Below, piece after piece: positions 49,439 to 57,721 of a DNA stretch of 64,000 nt. The position numbers and the translations under genes are program-made. Below the pieces are notes generated by a model. That model had not been told where the DNA came from and did not search any database. It worked only from the letters and a program-made list of their open reading frames with translations. Source of the DNA: Rathayibacter agropyri (GTDB lineage: Bacteria > Actinomycetota > Actinomycetes > Actinomycetales > Microbacteriaceae); NCBI RefSeq assembly GCF_013249015.1, contig NZ_JABRPL010000001.1, forward strand, positions 854,318-918,317. Direction: 5' to 3'. Position 1 is the stretch's first letter, and each line of letters starts with the position of its first letter.

Positions 49439-50605
49439 TCACGCGCGGGGCGGCATCGGGCCGAGCCAGAGCGCTGCGACCGTTGCATGCGCCGCGTCGT
49501 CGTCGGAGGGGTGGAAAAGCCCGGCGAGCACATCGCGGTACAGGCGCGACAACTCGGAGCAGCGCGCGTAGGCCGAACCGCCCGAGAGGCGAACGGCACT
49601 CTCGACAATCCGTAGCGCCGCCTCGGTCGTGCGAACCTTCACCCCGACGAGCGAGGGTGCCCAGTGCGCACCACGGTCGACCAGCGCGTCGACGTCGGCC
49701 GCGGCCGAGCGCAGCGGAGCATCGAGACTGTCGAGCATGATCGCCGCCTCTGCGACACGGTGCCGGATCACCGGATCCTCGCTGAGAGGCCGACCGTCGG
49801 CCCGCAACGAGGTGCGGCGGCGGACTGCCGCGACTCCCAACTCGAGCGCCCGCCTCGCGAGGCCGAGGTAGACGGAGGAGATCAGCACCTCGAAGGTCAC
49901 GAAGATCGCGAAGACGAACGGGTCCGGCGTCGGTCCCACGGGCAGGGAGCGGATGATCCGCCCGGCGGGCACGACCACACCGTCGAGTACGGTTGTGCGG
50001 CTCTGCGTCGCTCGCATCCCGAGCGTGTCCCCATCGTCGCGGATCTCGAGACCTGCTACCGGCGCCTCGGGGCTCTCCCGGTCGATGAAGCCGTGCACCA
50101 GCCGCGGCTCCGATCCGCTGTCATCGCGGCCGAACACGCCGAGACGGGTCCAGGCCGGCGCCAGCGAGGTGAAGACTTTGGTGCCCGTGAAGCGGTAGCC
50201 GCCGCCGGGCAGCGGTTCCGCGCGAGTCAGCGAGTCAGCGAGAACGAGGTCGTTGCCGGCCTCACTGTTGCCGAACGCAAAGACGTGGCCCGCGGCGGCA
50301 TCGAGGAGCACGTGCCGGAGCGAGTCGTCGCCCCGTTCCAGCAGGGCTCGAGCGACTCCGGTCCAGACAAGGTGCATGTTCACAGCGAGCGCGGTGGCCG
50401 GCGCCGCGGTGGCGAGCCGCGCCTGCTCCGCTGCTATCTCCTCCAGCCCGAGACCCGGTCCGCCGAGCTCGGCGGGGACGAAGAGGGCGAGATAGCCGAT
50501 AGCGCGAAGCTCCGCCAGATCCTCCGTGCAGAACACGTTACGCTCGTCGTAATCGGCGGCGCGGAGGCGGAAACGCTCGAGGAGCTCATCGTCAAGGAGG
50601 CTCAT
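49439..50605 (-). CDS. Acyl-CoA dehydrogenase-family flavoprotein
   Basis: 388 residues from ATG 50605. FAD enzyme: N-terminal helical LRAIGYLALFVPAELGGPGLGLEEIAAE, FGNSEAGNDLV and GYRFTGTKVFTSLAPAWTRLGVFGR (beta-barrel), C-terminal helical bundle with SAVRLSGGSAYARCSELSRLYRDVLAGLFHPSDDD. The usual catalytic Glu of acyl-CoA dehydrogenases is not evident at the GLFHPSDDD loop, and this subgroup includes DszC-like and hydroxylase-type oxygenases; the substrate is unknown. TAGCGT ends seven bases before the ATG, so the mRNA may be leaderless. Confidence 0.82.
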   Translation of the reverse strand: MSLLDDELLERFRLRAADYDERNVFCTEDLAELRAIGYLALFVPAELGGPGLGLEEIAAEQARLATAAPATALAVNMHLVWTGVARALLERGDDSLRHVLLDAAAGHVFAFGNSEAGNDLVLADSLTRAEPLPGGGYRFTGTKVFTSLAPAWTRLGVFGRDDSGSEPRLVHGFIDRESPEAPVAGLEIRDDGDTLGMRATQSRTTVLDGVVVPAGRIIRSLPVGPTPDPFVFAIFVTFEVLISSVYLGLARRALELGVAAVRRRTSLRADGRPLSEDPVIRHRVAEAAIMLDSLDAPLRSAAADVDALVDRGAHWAPSLVGVKVRTTEAALRIVESAVRLSGGSAYARCSELSRLYRDVLAGLFHPSDDDAAHATVAALWLGPMPPRA

Positions 50606-50612
50606 CTCTCCC

Positions 50613-50618
50613 ACGCTA
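50613..50618 (-). promoter_or_regulatory. -10 element TAGCGT of the acyl-CoA dehydrogenase gene
   Basis: TAGCGT on the minus strand, seven bases before ATG 50605, consistent with a leaderless mRNA. Confidence 0.4.
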
Positions 50619-50651
50619 CGCCCCGCCCCCGCACCTCGGTCACGGCGGCGA

Positions 50652-52016
50652 CTACGCCAGCTCGTTCGACTCCAGCATTTCGGTCACCAGGGCCGCGATC
50701 GCCGAGCGCTCCGAGCGCGTCAGGGTAACGTGCGCAAACAACGGGTGCCCCTTCAGCGTCTCGATCACGGAGGCGACACCGTCGTACCGGCCGACGCGAA
50801 GGTTGTCGCGCTGCGCCACGTCGTGCGTGAGCACCACTCGCGAGTTCTGGCCGACGCGCGAGAGCACCGTGAGCAAAACGTTGCGCTCGAGCGACTGCGC
50901 CTCATCGACGATCACGAAGGCGTCGTGCAGAGAGCGCCCGCGGATGTGTGTGAGCGGCAAGACCTCGAGCATCCCGCGCTCGATCACCTCGTCGAGCACG
51001 TTCTGCGAAACCAGCGCGCCGAGCGTGTCAAAGACCGCCTGCGCCCACGGGTTCATCTTCTCCGCCGCATCCCCCGGCAGGAAGCCGAGATCCTGGCCGC
51101 CGACGGCGTAGAGCGGACGGAAGACCATGATCTTCTTGTGCTGGCGCTTCTCGAGTACCGCCTCCAGCCCGGCGCACAGCGCGAGAGCCGACTTCCCGGT
51201 GCCGGCCCGACCGCCGAGCGAGACGATACCCACCTCTTGATCGAGGAGCAGATCGATCGCGAGGCGCTGCTCCGCCGACCGGCCGTGCAGGCCGAAGACG
51301 TCCTTATCGCCCCGCACGAGCGTGATCTGGCGCTTCCCGGTGACTCGCGCGAGCGCGGAGCCGCGGTCGGAGTGGACCACCAGCCCGGTGTTGACGGGGA
51401 TGTCGGCCACGACATCGGTGAAGAGCCGCTCGCGATCGTAAAGTTCGCTCATCGCGTCGCCGCTGAGAGTCACCCCGTCCATGCCCGTCCAGCCCGACTC
51501 GGGAGCCAGCTCGGCGAGGTATTCCTCGGCGGCGAGCCCGATCGAGGCGGCCTTGACCCGCATCGGCATGTCCTTCGACACGACGGTGACCAACGCTCCC
51601 TCGCTCTGCAGATTGAGCGCGACGGCAAGGATCCGGGCGTCGTTGTCGCCGAGCTGGAGCCCGCTGGGCAGCACAGACATGTTCGAGTGGTTCAACTCGA
51701 CCCGGAGCGTGCCGCCCCGGCCGACCGAGATCGGGAAGTCGAGCCGCTCATGCTGCACTCGCAGCTCGTCGAGGTGTCGCAGAGCCTGCCGGGCGAAGTA
51801 CCCGATCTCAGGATCGTTGCGCTTGCCCTCGAGTTCACTGATTACCACGATCGGCAGCACGACGGCGTGCTCCGCGAACCGGAACATCGAGGAGGGATCC
51901 GAGAGCAGCACTGACGTGTCGAGGACGTAGGTGCGCTGAAGCTGATCGGTCGGTTCCGCGGACCCGTGCTGCGCGCGGCGGTGAACGCCGCCCTGCGTGC
52001 CGGTCTGCGGATCCAT
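50652..52016 (-). CDS. PhoH-family protein with PIN domain (PhoH2-like)
   Basis: 454 residues from ATG 52016. N-terminal PIN ribonuclease domain ([36 protein letters not shown]) of about 130 residues, then the PhoH ATPase: Walker [13 protein letters not shown] near 268-276, [21 protein letters not shown]. This PIN-PhoH fusion is the PhoH2 type, known in mycobacteria as an RNA helicase and RNase. An in-frame GTG at 52049 is possible but lies under a GC-rich hairpin. The gene stands alone with a long 5' region. Confidence 0.92.
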   Translation of the reverse strand: MDPQTGTQGGVHRRAQHGSAEPTDQLQRTYVLDTSVLLSDPSSMFRFAEHAVVLPIVVISELEGKRNDPEIGYFARQALRHLDELRVQHERLDFPISVGRGGTLRVELNHSNMSVLPSGLQLGDNDARILAVALNLQSEGALVTVVSKDMPMRVKAASIGLAAEEYLAELAPESGWTGMDGVTLSGDAMSELYDRERLFTDVVADIPVNTGLVVHSDRGSALARVTGKRQITLVRGDKDVFGLHGRSAEQRLAIDLLLDQEVGIVSLGGRAGTGKSALALCAGLEAVLEKRQHKKIMVFRPLYAVGGQDLGFLPGDAAEKMNPWAQAVFDTLGALVSQNVLDEVIERGMLEVLPLTHIRGRSLHDAFVIVDEAQSLERNVLLTVLSRVGQNSRVVLTHDVAQRDNLRVGRYDGVASVIETLKGHPLFAHVTLTRSERSAIAALVTEMLESNELA

Positions 52017-52050
52017 GCCCTGGGGAACTGTCACGACGACTCTCCACACT

Positions 52051-52070
52051 CCGGGGGCCGAGACCCCCGG
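52051..52070 (-). promoter_or_regulatory. GC-rich hairpin in the leader of the PhoH gene
   Basis: CCGGGGG (52051-52057) pairs with CCCCCGG (52064-52070) around a six-base loop, just before the possible GTG 52049 and 35 bases before the preferred ATG. May affect expression. The remaining 200 bp up to 52274 hold nothing else recognised. Confidence 0.45.
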
Positions 52071-52274
52071 CTCATGTCTTCGAGCCGGCCTCTTCGGTGC
52101 AACCTGTGCACCGCGCAGTGTCCCTTCGGTGTCTGCGCGATATCGAGCCGTACTTGTGTGGCCGTCTCGACCAGGCGCTGTACCTGATGACTAGAACCTA
52201 GACCCGGCGAATGACATTCGTGTGCTTCCAATCGCTACGAATGTGTAACCAGCACGTGAACGCGCGGCGTGCGC

Positions 52275-53420
52275 CTAGTACTCCATGCTGGTCGCCGCCG
52301 AGACCAGGGCAGCGCGCAGGAGCGCGAGGGTCTCGTCGGTCGTGCCGGCGTGCGCGCTGAAGCGGACTGTGCTCGGCCGCAGGCGCGCGGTGACGCCGTG
52401 CGCCTCGAGTGACGCGGCCAGCGGAGCGAGCTCCTGCGGTTCCGGCTCCACCACGACGATGCCCGCCCGCTCGCGCTCATTGCGGGAACCGACGACCGCT
52501 AAACCGAACTCGTCAGCGAGGTCGACGATTGCGCTGACCCGCTCGGCAACCAACCCGGCGATCGTGGGGAGTCCGACGGCCGCGACTTCCTCGAGGGCGG
52601 CCGCGAGCCGGGCCTGGGCGATCGGATCAGGGCTGCTGATGCTGAATGCCCGAGCGTCGCCGCGCGGCGGGGCGACCTCGTCCCAGGGCTCGGCCTGCTC
52701 GGAGGCGCTCCAGCCGGAGAGCACGGGCGTCAGCCGCGAGAGAGCGCGCTCGCTGAGGGCGAGGAAGCCGGTCCCCCAACCCGCGCGGAGCCACTTCTGC
52801 CCGCCCGTCACAACGACATCGGCGAGCTCGTAGGGCGCGTCGACGACTCCACAACCCTGGATTGCGTCGAGCACGAGCATCCGCTCGCCGATCACCTCGC
52901 GGATAGCCGCAACGTCAGCGAGGTAGCCGGTGCGGGAATCGACCAGGCTGACGGCGACGGTCGTCACCTCATCGGTCAGCTGCTCCCGAACCGTCTCCGG
53001 GGTCACGCGGCCCTGGTCGGTGCGGAGCCAGCGCGGCTCCACCGCCCCGAGTGCCTGGCCCGCTCGCACCGCCGCGAACGGGAGGCTCGGGAACTCCGCC
53101 GCCGAGAGCAGCACCGCACCCGAGGCGCCGAAGAAAGTGTGCACGAGTCCCGTCGAGGTGTTGGGCTGAAACACCACCTGCTCGGCAGGGACGCGCACCA
53201 GCGCAGCCACCGCCTCCCGGACGCGCGCATCGTGCCGAAACAGCTCGTGGAGGGTGCCGCCTGGGGCGCGGACCAGCACGTCGACTGCGGCTTCCTGCTC
53301 GGCTGCGACGGCCGCCGACAGCGGACCTACGCGGCCGTAGTCGAGGTAGCCAGTGTTTTCGCCAAAACCAGCGAGGTAGTCCTCGGTCGCGGTGCGAAGA
53401 ATTGCGCCGTTCGAACTCAT
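52275..53420 (-). CDS. Class V aminotransferase / cysteine desulfurase-like PLP enzyme
   Basis: 381 residues. PLP lysine in VVVTGGQKWLRAGWGTGFL near residue 208; VVFQPNTSTGLVHTFFGAS and DAIQGCGVVDAPYE (PLP-contacting Asp) fit the fold. It lacks the SSGSAC Cys loop of IscS, so it is not a cysteine desulfurase; kynureninase or isopenicillin epimerase-like members are closer. Substrate unknown. ATG 53420 follows GGAAGGGC; the open frame goes 35 codons further without homology. Confidence 0.82.
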   Translation of the reverse strand: MSSNGAILRTATEDYLAGFGENTGYLDYGRVGPLSAAVAAEQEAAVDVLVRAPGGTLHELFRHDARVREAVAALVRVPAEQVVFQPNTSTGLVHTFFGASGAVLLSAAEFPSLPFAAVRAGQALGAVEPRWLRTDQGRVTPETVREQLTDEVTTVAVSLVDSRTGYLADVAAIREVIGERMLVLDAIQGCGVVDAPYELADVVVTGGQKWLRAGWGTGFLALSERALSRLTPVLSGWSASEQAEPWDEVAPPRGDARAFSISSPDPIAQARLAAALEEVAAVGLPTIAGLVAERVSAIVDLADEFGLAVVGSRNERERAGIVVVEPEPQELAPLAASLEAHGVTARLRPSTVRFSAHAGTTDETLALLRAALVSAATSMEY

Positions 53421-53460
53421 GCCGGCCCTTCCAGTTGGTGGTGCGACAGAAGCCGCACGG

Positions 53461-54225
53461 TCAGCTGCCATAGCGGCGGTGGCGCCCGGCGTAGTCGCGC
53501 AACGCGCGCAAGAAGTCGACCTCACGGATATCCGGGCCCAGAGCCTCCATGAAGTAGAACTCGCTGTGTGCGCTCTGCCAGAGCATGAAGTCCGAGAGCC
53601 GCTGCTCCCCCGACGTGCGGATGACGAGGTCCGGGTCCGGCTGCCCGCTGGTGTACAGGTGCTCGCCGATCAGTTCGGGCGTGAGCAGGCCTGCGACGTC
53701 CTCGATTGAGGATCCGCGCTTGCCGTGGTCGTCGAGGATGCTCCGCACAGCCTGGGCAATTTCGTGCCGACCGCCGTAGCCGACGGCGAGGTTCACGTGC
53801 AGGCCGGTGTGAGTAGCGGTGTGCTCCTCCGCCGTGTCGAGCGCCAGCACCAGTGACTCCGGCAGCCCCTCGTCGGAGCCGACGTGCTGCACGCGCCAGT
53901 CGGGCTGCTGCGACACCTCCTCGGCGAGGTCGGCGATGATCGCGATCAGCTCCGTCAGCTCGCTGCTCTCGCGCCCGACGAGGTTGTCCTGCGAGAGCAA
54001 ATAGAGGGTGACGTGCCGAATACCCAGCTCGTCGCACCACTGGAGGAACTCGTGCACCTTCGCGGCGCCGGCCCGGTGACCGTGCGCGGCCGTCTCGAGC
54101 GCACGCTGCCGGGCCCAGCGCCGGTTTCCGTCGATGATCATCGCGACGTGGTTCGGCAGGGAGTCGGTCGGCAGACTCGCACGGAGTCGCTTCTTGTAGA
54201 CGCCGTAGAGGAGGTCCCTTCCCAT
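53461..54225 (-). CDS. uppS: Isoprenyl transferase (cis-prenyl diphosphate synthase)
   Basis: 254 residues from ATG 54225. Catalytic Asp 32 in MIIDGNRRWAR, HGHRAGAAKVHEFL, VTLYLLSQDNLVGR, VIRTSGEQRLSDFMLWQ and SEFYFMEALGP are all standard for cis-prenyltransferases. Makes the lipid carrier precursor for cell-wall synthesis or a short-chain Z-prenyl diphosphate, as actinobacteria commonly have both. The open frame goes 41 codons further through a 15-bp tandem repeat; ATG 54225 gives the usual N terminus LLYGVYKKRLR. Confidence 0.93.
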   Translation of the reverse strand: MGRDLLYGVYKKRLRASLPTDSLPNHVAMIIDGNRRWARQRALETAAHGHRAGAAKVHEFLQWCDELGIRHVTLYLLSQDNLVGRESSELTELIAIIADLAEEVSQQPDWRVQHVGSDEGLPESLVLALDTAEEHTATHTGLHVNLAVGYGGRHEIAQAVRSILDDHGKRGSSIEDVAGLLTPELIGEHLYTSGQPDPDLVIRTSGEQRLSDFMLWQSAHSEFYFMEALGPDIREVDFLRALRDYAGRHRRYGS

Positions 54226-54250
54226 CGGCAGTCTCGGCTTCGGCACAGTG

Positions 54251-54280
54251 ACACGGTAGTCGACGACACGGTAGTCGACG
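54251..54280. repeat. Two perfect 15-bp tandem repeats upstream of uppS
   Basis: ACACGGTAGTCGACG occurs twice in a row. The 15-bp period keeps frame, so if coded it would give VVDYR repeats. It lies 25-55 bases before the chosen uppS ATG, in the region that should hold its promoter; divergent to the HlyIII gene start at 54347. Confidence 0.7.
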
Positions 54281-54333
54281 CAGAGCGATCGTCGAAGTCC
54301 ATCGCCTCCCGGCGTCGCCTCCGTATCCCGTCG

Positions 54334-54339
54334 TAGGCT
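54334..54339 (+). promoter_or_regulatory. -10 element TAGGCT of the HlyIII gene
   Basis: TAGGCT seven bases before ATG 54347; a leaderless mRNA is likely. Confidence 0.5.
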
Positions 54340-54346
54340 GTCGCCC

Positions 54347-55132
54347 ATGAGTCAGCGGCCGATGCCTCCTCTGCCCGACCCCTTCAAGCGCCGCGCCGGC
54401 GACACTGCCGTGACCCGAGACGACGCCGAGGGGGCGGACCTCCCGGCCCTTCCGCTCGTCGATGACGCAAGTGAACACAGCCCTGCCGCTGAGATGCGCC
54501 CGACCTGGCGCGGCTGGATCCACGCGGGCCTGTTCCCCCTCGCGATCATCGCCGGAGCGGTGCTGATCACGGTGGCCGACGGTGCCGCGGCGAAGTGGGC
54601 TGCTGCCGTGTTCGCGACCACGTCGCTCCTGCTCTTTGGCACCTCCGCCCTCTACCACCGCTTCGACTGGTCACCGCGCACCAAGATGATCCTCAAGCGG
54701 ATCGACCACGCCAACATCTTCCTGTTGATCGCCGGCACCTACACGCCGCTCGCCGTCCTGGCCCTGCCGCCCGCACAGGGCTCGCTCCTGCTGGTCCTGG
54801 TCTGGTCGGGCGCGCTGCTTGGGATCGGCTTCCGCGTCTTCTGGATCTCGGCGCCGCGCTGGCTCTACGTGCCGCTCTACCTGCTGCTCGGCTGGGCGGC
54901 CGTGATGTACCTCGGGCCGCTCTTCGAGGCGAGCGCGGCGATGATGGTGCTCGTCCTCGTCGGCGGCCTCTGCTACTCCGTGGGCGCCGTGATCTACGGC
55001 ATCAAGAAGCCGAACCCGATGCCCGGGGTCTTCGGCTTCCACGAGATCTTCCATGCGCTGACCGCGGTGGCATTTCTCTGCCACTGGACGGCGGCGCTGA
55101 TCGTCTCGCTCCACCCCGCCTACAACTCGTAG
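54347..55132 (+). CDS. Hemolysin III / PAQR-family membrane protein
   Basis: 261 residues. An acidic, disordered N terminus of about 50 residues, then seven membrane helices. PAQR/HlyIII motifs: SALYHRFDW, RIDHANIFLLIAGTYTPLAV and GFHEIFHALTAVAFLCHW with the conserved zinc-site histidines. The family includes the adiponectin receptors with ceramidase-like activity; the role in bacteria is not known and the hemolysin name is historical. Convergent with the following small gene, seven bases apart. Confidence 0.9.
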   Translation: MSQRPMPPLPDPFKRRAGDTAVTRDDAEGADLPALPLVDDASEHSPAAEMRPTWRGWIHAGLFPLAIIAGAVLITVADGAAAKWAAAVFATTSLLLFGTSALYHRFDWSPRTKMILKRIDHANIFLLIAGTYTPLAVLALPPAQGSLLLVLVWSGALLGIGFRVFWISAPRWLYVPLYLLLGWAAVMYLGPLFEASAAMMVLVLVGGLCYSVGAVIYGIKKPNPMPGVFGFHEIFHALTAVAFLCHWTAALIVSLHPAYNS

Positions 55133-55139
55133 CCGGGGC

Positions 55140-55397
55140 TCAGCGCTCGCGGCGCTCCGCCTCCTCGGCGTCGAGTTGCTCCTTCACCTGCGCGGTGTAG
55201 GTGGTGCGGCGGACCCGGCGAACCATGTCGAGCGCGAGGAGCACCGCCGCGAGACCGATGACGAGCATGGTCACGAAGCCGAACAGGCCCGGCGTGACCG
55301 TATCCTCGTTGAACTCGGATCCGGGGCTGGGCATCGGTGTGGAGCTGGCGGCGAGGAGGAGCGCTGCCCGGGCGCCCTCGAGAACGGTCGCGATCAT
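55140..55397 (-). CDS. Small membrane protein next to mca
   Basis: 85 residues. A short N-terminal hydrophobic part (LEGARAALLLAAS), Pro/Ser spacer, a main helix (about 38-58, LFGFVTMLVIGLAAVLLALDM) and a charged tail with VRRVRRTTYTAQVKEQLDAEEAERRER. This is a common partner of mycothiol conjugate amidase genes in actinobacteria. Overlaps the mca stop by 4 bp (ATGA). Function unknown. Confidence 0.75.
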   Translation of the reverse strand: MIATVLEGARAALLLAASSTPMPSPGSEFNEDTVTPGLFGFVTMLVIGLAAVLLALDMVRRVRRTTYTAQVKEQLDAEEAERRER

Positions 55398-56431
55398 GCG
55401 GTAGCCCGGCTCTCGTCGACGACGACGGTGACCCCGGAACCGGCGGGCTCGGGGGTCACCGGGGCGGAGTCGGTCGTCTCCGGATCCGGCGCGATCGGCG
55501 GCACGACGGCCGTGGGCCCCGGTGCCAGTTCGGCGAGGTCGATGCCCGCGAACAGGTCGGTCTCCGGCGTCGGAGCAGGCACCCGGCTTTCCACCAGCTG
55601 GAAGTCGTCCGTCGGCCAGGCTGCGTCGATCACCTCGTGAGGCAGGAAGAAGAAGGCGTTATCGGGGGCGACTTGGCTAGCGTGAGCACGGAGCGCGGCG
55701 TCTCGGCGGTCGTGGAAGCCCGAGATGACGATGCGCGACGTGGCAAGGAACGGGGAGTCCTCGTTCCAGTGCTTCATCTCTTCGAAGACTTCGAGGCGCG
55801 GGTCCTGCGGGTCGAGCGAGCGCAGATGCTCGGCGATCGCCAGCAGTTTTTGGCGGCTGAACACGCGGTCGTAGTACAGCTTCGGCACACTCCACGGCCT
55901 GCCGAGTCCACGGTACTCATCGAGGACCCCCGCAGCGCGGAAGGCCTCGACCGCGACCTGATGCGCGCGAATGTGATCCGGATGCGGATAGCCGCCGTTC
56001 TCGTCATAACTGATGATGACGTGCGGCCGGAACCGGCGGACCAGACGCACGAGCGGTGCGGCGGCGGTCGCGAGCGGTAGGCCGGCGAAGGAGGAGGGGT
56101 CGACGGCGCCGTCCTCAGGCATCCCCGAGTCGACGAAGCCGAGCCAGGTGTGCTCGACGCCCAGTGCCTCGCGGGCGGCGGCCATCTCGTGGCGGCGGAG
56201 TCCGCCGATGTCGCGCTCGGCGTGAGCGCGGGCCTCAAGGCCCGCGTTTAAGATGGAGCCGGCCTCGCCTCCGGTGCAGGAGACAACCATCACCTCAGCG
56301 CCGCGCTCGGCGTAGGCGGCAAGCGTCGCGGCGCCCTTGCTCGATTCGTCGTCGGGATGAGCGTGCACGGCGAGAAGGCGCGGGACATCCCGCACCTCCG
56401 AGTCGACGGAGACCTCGACGGCCTGGGACAC
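55394..56431 (-). CDS. mca: Mycothiol S-conjugate amidase
   Basis: 345 residues. PIG-L/LmbE-type zinc amidase: HPDDE at 25-29, GGEAGSILNAG, SGMPEDGAVDPSSFAG, IISYDENGGYPHPDH (zinc His), and DAFRSQA-like HASQVAPDNAFFFLPHEV. Mca hydrolyses mycothiol-bound toxins to mercapturic acids; the close paralogue MshB makes mycothiol. The substrate-loop PHPDHIRAH and the extended, Pro-rich C terminus favour Mca. It supports an actinobacterial host. GTG 56431 has GAGGAA about 11 bases upstream. Confidence 0.92.
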   Translation of the reverse strand: MSQAVEVSVDSEVRDVPRLLAVHAHPDDESSKGAATLAAYAERGAEVMVVSCTGGEAGSILNAGLEARAHAERDIGGLRRHEMAAAREALGVEHTWLGFVDSGMPEDGAVDPSSFAGLPLATAAAPLVRLVRRFRPHVIISYDENGGYPHPDHIRAHQVAVEAFRAAGVLDEYRGLGRPWSVPKLYYDRVFSRQKLLAIAEHLRSLDPQDPRLEVFEEMKHWNEDSPFLATSRIVISGFHDRRDAALRAHASQVAPDNAFFFLPHEVIDAAWPTDDFQLVESRVPAPTPETDLFAGIDLAELAPGPTAVVPPIAPDPETTDSAPVTPEPAGSGVTVVVDESRATA

Positions 56432-56524
56432 GATGGCTCGATTCCTCGGGGTTTAATAGGATCGGCGCGTCCTGAGAGGACCCGCGCCACCCGTCCAGAG
56501 TAGACGCATCACCGAGGGAGATCC

Positions 56525-57010
56525 GTGGCCGCCCGCAGGTTCGAGAGCGTCGAGCGCGACGGCGACCCTGAACTCGATCCGGACGACCCCGCGCTCGATC
56601 CGGACGCGGTGCGCTCTGCGGGCCCACTCGCCACGCGGTACGGACGCACGAGCCGTACCCGCCGTGGCAACCGATGGCTGTTCGGCGGCGTCGCGCTCGC
56701 CTTCGTCGCCGTCTTCGCCGCGTGGGTGGTCTGGGCCGGCCTCGACGGCGCTCGGAGCGGGGTCGACGTGCAGGACACGGCCCACCGCGTCATCGACGAC
56801 CGAACCGTCGCTGTCTCCTTCGACCTCACCGCACCTCCCGGCAACGCAGTGGCCTGCGCCGTACAGGCCTTAAACGAGCAGTCGGCGGTCGTCGGCTGGT
56901 TAGTGGTGGAGTATTCCGCGTCGACCGAGCGCTTCCGCTCCTTCACCGAGACGGTGCGCACCACGGAACTGGCGAACACAGGTTTGATCTCCTCCTGCTG
57001 GCTCCCGTAG
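56525..57010 (+). CDS. DUF4307 membrane protein
   Basis: 161 residues. An acidic N terminus (DPELDPDDPALDPDAV), LATRYGRTSR, one helix (about 52-70, WLFGGVALAFVAVFAAWVVW), and an extracytoplasmic segment with VSFDLTAPPGNAVACAVQALNEQSAVVGWLVVEY. Matches the actinobacterial DUF4307 family, which typically lies between mca and greA, exactly as here. Function unknown. GTG 56525 with GAGGGAGA just upstream. Confidence 0.85.
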   Translation: MAARRFESVERDGDPELDPDDPALDPDAVRSAGPLATRYGRTSRTRRGNRWLFGGVALAFVAVFAAWVVWAGLDGARSGVDVQDTAHRVIDDRTVAVSFDLTAPPGNAVACAVQALNEQSAVVGWLVVEYSASTERFRSFTETVRTTELANTGLISSCWLP

Positions 57011-57149
57011 GGTTGCCGGGTGCCCTGACGGACTCGTCGGGGCCTCGTCATTTCCACCGCCGCCGGACGCCGGCTATCCCGACCCGTCCGACACGGACGA
57101 TCAGCAGGCCGGGGCGCCGCGGGCGCGGCACGCACGTGAGGAGCCCACC

Positions 57150-57641
57150 ATGGCCGAGCAGTCACAGGTGACCTGGATGACCCAGGAGTCGTACGACCGC
57201 CTCCAGGCGGAGCTCACAGAGCTGTCCACCGCAGGGCGCGAGGAAATCGCTAAACGTATCGAGGTCGCCCGCGAGGAGGGCGATCTGAAGGAGAACGGCG
57301 GCTACCACGCTGCGAAGGACGAGCAGGGCAAGATCGAGGCGCGCATTCGCCAGCTCACCTCACTGCTGCGCGAGGCCGAGATCGGCACGCCGCCCGAGAG
57401 CCACGGGGTCGTCGAAGCCGGCACGATCATCACCGCGGAAATCGCGGGCGATCAGTCACGCTTCCTCCTCGGCAACCGCGAGATGGCGGGCGAGAGCGAC
57501 CTCGACGTGTACAGCCCTCAGAGCCCGCTCGGCTCCGCGATCATGGGCCTCAAGGTCGGCGACGCGACCCAGTTCACCGCCCCAAACGGGCGCGAGATCC
57601 AAGTCACCGTCACCAACGTCGAAACCTGGTCCGGCCACTGA
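57150..57641 (+). CDS. greA: Transcription elongation factor GreA
   Basis: 163 residues. N-terminal coiled coil with the acidic tip (EGDLKENGGYHAAKDEQGKIEARI), then the FKBP-like C-terminal domain (DLDVYSPQSPLGSAIMGLKVGDATQFTAPNGREIQVTV). Rescues backtracked RNA polymerase by stimulating RNA cleavage. ATG 57150 follows GTGAGGAG. Downstream is convergent ilvA. Confidence 0.95.
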   Translation: MAEQSQVTWMTQESYDRLQAELTELSTAGREEIAKRIEVAREEGDLKENGGYHAAKDEQGKIEARIRQLTSLLREAEIGTPPESHGVVEAGTIITAEIAGDQSRFLLGNREMAGESDLDVYSPQSPLGSAIMGLKVGDATQFTAPNGREIQVTVTNVETWSGH

Positions 57642-57721
57642 TCGCACCGCGAGATGCCTTGTGGGATCGCTTCGCCCGGCGTGTCGCGTACCCACGAGGC
57701 GCGGAGAGGCGACCGGGGGGC

